From Taishania pollutisoli (lineage in GTDB: Bacteria; Bacteroidota; Bacteroidia; Flavobacteriales_D; Crocinitomicaceae), in the NCBI RefSeq assembly GCF_014518315.1, contig NZ_JACVEL010000005.1:62001-126000 (forward strand): a DNA stretch of 64,000 bases. Reading direction: 5' to 3'. The notes under the pieces are model-generated. The model did no database searches. It was given only the letters and a program-made list of their open reading frames with translations, and was not told the DNA's origin. Made by a program: the position numbers and the translations under genes. Below, one piece after another: positions 61,627 to 64,000 of this stretch. Every line of letters begins with the position of its first letter. Position 1 is the stretch's first letter.

Positions 61627-64000
61627 ATGAAGAATTTTTTCCTTATTCTGCTTCTTACCATTCCGTTTTTTGGAACCGGTCAATCCATGCTGGACGTAAA
61701 GTTCGAAGGGAGTGTATCCAACCTGGATCTTGCCAAAAAAGAAGCGGGAGTAACCATTGCCATCATGCAAGGATCACAGACCGTTGCTTCGGGAACATCC
61801 GGATCGAACGGAAGGTACTCTGTCAAAGGAAAAGTTGACTACAACAAACCATTTGATGTGGTCTTTACGAAAGGAGGCTTCGTCAGTAAACGAATTAATT
61901 TCAATTTCCAGGGATTGAACCTGGAAGACCTACCTCCCGGAGACTACAAGCCAATCGAGTCCCTGGATATGGAAGTGTTTTCGGAGAGACCCGGAGTAGA
62001 CTTTTCATTCCTCAACACACAGCCCGTCGGTAAATTTACATGGAGTCAGCAAGGATACCCGGCAGTGGACGAGGCCGGAAAAAAGATAATGGCTGATAAA
62101 ATTGATAAGCTGTTAAAAGATTCAGAACAAAAGGCGCAGCAGAACGAGGTCGCCTACAATGCAGCAATACAGGCAGCGGATAAAGCGTATGCAGCAAAAG
62201 ATTATAAAACAGCACTGACAAAATACGAAGAAGCGACCAAATACAAACCGAAAGAACAGTATCCGATTACAAAAATCGATGAGATCGATGCACTCATTCA
62301 GAAACAAAAAGAAGACAATCTGAAATTTCAGCAGGAAAATGCCGCTTATGTTAACCTCATCACAGCAGCAGATAATTTATTCAAAGCCGGAGATTATGAA
62401 AAGGCAAAAGAAAAATACTACGAGGCTTCCGATATCAGCGATGAGCAATACCCCCTGGACCAAATAAAAGAGATCGGGCGAAGACTCAAAGCAAAGGAGG
62501 ATGAAGCAAAGTACAAGCAATTAATTGAAGCAGCAGATATCATGGTCAAACAAAAAAGTTTCCGGTCTGCGCGCGATAATTATGCTGAAGCATTGAAATT
62601 AAAGCCGAATGAAGTATACCCGCAACAGAAACTAAAAGAACTGGATGCCAGCATTAAATCGGAAGAAGATGCCGCTGCGAAAAAAGCAGCCTATGAAAAA
62701 TTGGTGGCTGAAGGGGAACAGTTGGTTAAAGAAGAAAAGTGGGAAGAGGCAAAAGCGAAATTTGAAGAAGCTCTTAAAATCGAAACGGCATCTACCTATG
62801 TAAAAGGGCAGTTGGATGTCATCAACAAAAAACTGGCAGACTTAAAAGCTGAAAAAGAAAAGGCAGAGAAAATCGCTAAGTTATTGCAAGAAGGAGAACA
62901 GGCATCTACGGCTAAAACATATGATATTGCGTTGGGTAAATTCAAGGAAGTGCTCACGCTTGATAGCAAGAATACCGTTGCTCCTGCTAAAATAGCCGAA
63001 ATAGAAAAGATTATTGCCGATGAAGCGAAAAACAAAGAACTGAATGACAAGTTCAATGCATTGGTAAAACAAGGTGATGATGCTGTCACAACAAAAAAAT
63101 ATGCCGATGCCGTTACAAAATATACGGAAGCAATTACACTCAAGGATGATGCCGCGGTAAAGATCAAATTGCAGGACGCGCAGAAAGCAGTGGCAGATGC
63201 TGAACAGGCCGCTCAGAAAGAAGCTGAGTTTGCCAAACTGATCGCAGAAGGAAGTGCCGCCTATACCTCAAAAGACTATACCACATCGTTGGCAAAATAT
63301 GAGGCAGCACTGCAAATCAAACCAACAGATGATCCGACACTTAAGAAAATCAGTGAAATCAAGAAACTGGTAGCAGATCAACAATCGGCCGCTGAGAAAC
63401 AACAAAAGATTGAACAGTTGTTACAAGAGGGAATCTCCCTGATGGAAGGAGGTGTGATGGACGGCATTCAACTGGAACCGGCACGTGAAAAGTTCACAGA
63501 AGTACTGACACTGGATGCGAATAACGCAACGGCAAAAACAAAAATCGGTGAAATTGATAAGTTGCTGAAAGCACAAAAGGACCAAGCAGATAAAGAAGCC
63601 AAATTCAAAGAAAATGTTGCAAAAGGTGATGCCGAAATGGTCAACCAGGCATGGGAAAAGGCTATCGGATTCTACAATGTTGCTGTAGGAATTGTCGATG
63701 ACCCGACAGTGCGTCAAAAAATTGCAGAAGCTCAAGGAAAGTTGGGTGAGTTAGCAGCCTCCAAACAATTGGAAGCGGATTATCAGAAGGCGATAACCGA
63801 AGCCAATACATTGAGAGATGGTAAGAAATATACGGAAGCAATTGTAAAATACGAACTGGCAAAATCGCTGAAACCGGCAGAAACATTCCCGCAGGAGGAA
63901 ATCAACAAAATCAATCAAATTCTCGCTGAGCAGAAATCAGCAGCAGAAAAACAACAACAGATTACAGCTTTACTAGCGGAAGGAGAAACCGCTTTCGGGA
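61627..64000 (+). CDS. Large secreted repeat protein, truncated by the window edge
   Basis: Open from ATG 61627 to the last base (791 codons), with the C terminus outside the window. Signal peptide MKNFFLILLLTIPFFGTGQ. Residues about 22-120 form a carboxypeptidase-regulatory-like beta domain (DVKFEGSVSNLDLAKKEAGV, SGTSGSNGRYSVKGK). From about 160 on it is an array of roughly 70-residue TPR-like repeats: YxxAIxxADxxYxxKDYxxALxKYEEAxxxKPxxxYPxxKIxEID, alternating with charged coiled-coil linkers (KQKEDNLKFQQ). At least nine repeats are visible. Probably a periplasmic or outer-membrane-associated protein that holds others; the family is unknown to me. Bases 61517-61626 carry an A/T-rich leader with a near -7 box (GAtaTTTG). 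Confidence 0.85.
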   Translation, partial: MKNFFLILLLTIPFFGTGQSMLDVKFEGSVSNLDLAKKEAGVTIAIMQGSQTVASGTSGSNGRYSVKGKVDYNKPFDVVFTKGGFVSKRINFNFQGLNLEDLPPGDYKPIESLDMEVFSERPGVDFSFLNTQPVGKFTWSQQGYPAVDEAGKKIMADKIDKLLKDSEQKAQQNEVAYNAAIQAADKAYAAKDYKTALTKYEEATKYKPKEQYPITKIDEIDALIQKQKEDNLKFQQENAAYVNLITAADNLFKAGDYEKAKEKYYEASDISDEQYPLDQIKEIGRRLKAKEDEAKYKQLIEAADIMVKQKSFRSARDNYAEALKLKPNEVYPQQKLKELDASIKSEEDAAAKKAAYEKLVAEGEQLVKEEKWEEAKAKFEEALKIETASTYVKGQLDVINKKLADLKAEKEKAEKIAKLLQEGEQASTAKTYDIALGKFKEVLTLDSKNTVAPAKIAEIEKIIADEAKNKELNDKFNALVKQGDDAVTTKKYADAVTKYTEAITLKDDAAVKIKLQDAQKAVADAEQAAQKEAEFAKLIAEGSAAYTSKDYTTSLAKYEAALQIKPTDDPTLKKISEIKKLVADQQSAAEKQQKIEQLLQEGISLMEGGVMDGIQLEPAREKFTEVLTLDANNATAKTKIGEIDKLLKAQKDQADKEAKFKENVAKGDAEMVNQAWEKAIGFYNVAVGIVDDPTVRQKIAEAQGKLGELAASKQLEADYQKAITEANTLRDGKKYTEAIVKYELAKSLKPAETFPQEEINKINQILAEQKSAAEKQQQITALLAEGETAFG

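Noticed and set aside
61576-61770. Small minus-strand frame at the start of the large repeat protein
   Set aside because: It overlaps the signal peptide and first domain of a convincing plus-strand gene.

Overview
The window is a chromosomal segment of a Bacteroidota bacterium, most likely Flavobacteriales and possibly close to Fluviicola/Crocinitomicaceae. That placement is an inference from content. The supporting evidence is GldB and GldC next to nadE, three proteins with a type IX secretion system (T9SS) type A C-terminal domain and one with a gliding-motility type B (CHU_C) domain, a long SecA with a C-terminal zinc motif, a TonB-dependent receptor, DUF3822, and recurrent TAnnTTTG -7 promoter boxes. 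No rRNA, tRNA or CRISPR was seen.

Layout. 0-11.7 kb holds short genes, mostly on the plus strand: the end of a threonine aldolase, an SDR/AraC pair, five GNAT acetyltransferases, DUF2200, WG-repeat, ankyrin and YD-repeat proteins, and an S41 peptidase. 11.7-16.5 kb is housekeeping: secA, a DUF2520 protein and a KdsC-like phosphatase. 16.6-21.3 kb encodes a 1546-residue T9SS adhesin-like protein.

21.7-37.1 kb is the accessory centrepiece. A 3101-residue Rhs/YD-repeat protein carries a C-terminal tip with the metal-ligand pattern of zinc-dependent phospholipase C, followed by a candidate membrane immunity gene. Downstream are two displaced Rhs C-terminal cassettes with different tips and their own candidate immunity genes (a lipoprotein and a membrane protein), an extra membrane protein, an HU gene, and a tip-less Rhs core remnant spliced out of frame to the tail of another coding sequence. 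Short conserved spacer repeats recur after the immunity genes, which suggests stepwise cassette displacement by homologous recombination in the Rhs core.

37.1-64 kb returns to core and envelope functions: a YoaK-like membrane protein, a secreted lysyl-endopeptidase-like protease, an FKBP isomerase, rsmD, DUF3822, outer-membrane barrels, a degenerate arginase-like protein, an NlpC/P60 hydrolase, a MerR regulator, a TonB receptor, a ferredoxin, an M48 protease, nadE, gldB-gldC-DUF2797, a FAD oxidoreductase, and a long repeat protein that runs off the right edge. A 223-bp element with 20-bp perfect terminal inverted repeats and an 8-bp target duplication sits between the FKBP gene and rsmD; a decayed relative lies at about 21.3 kb.
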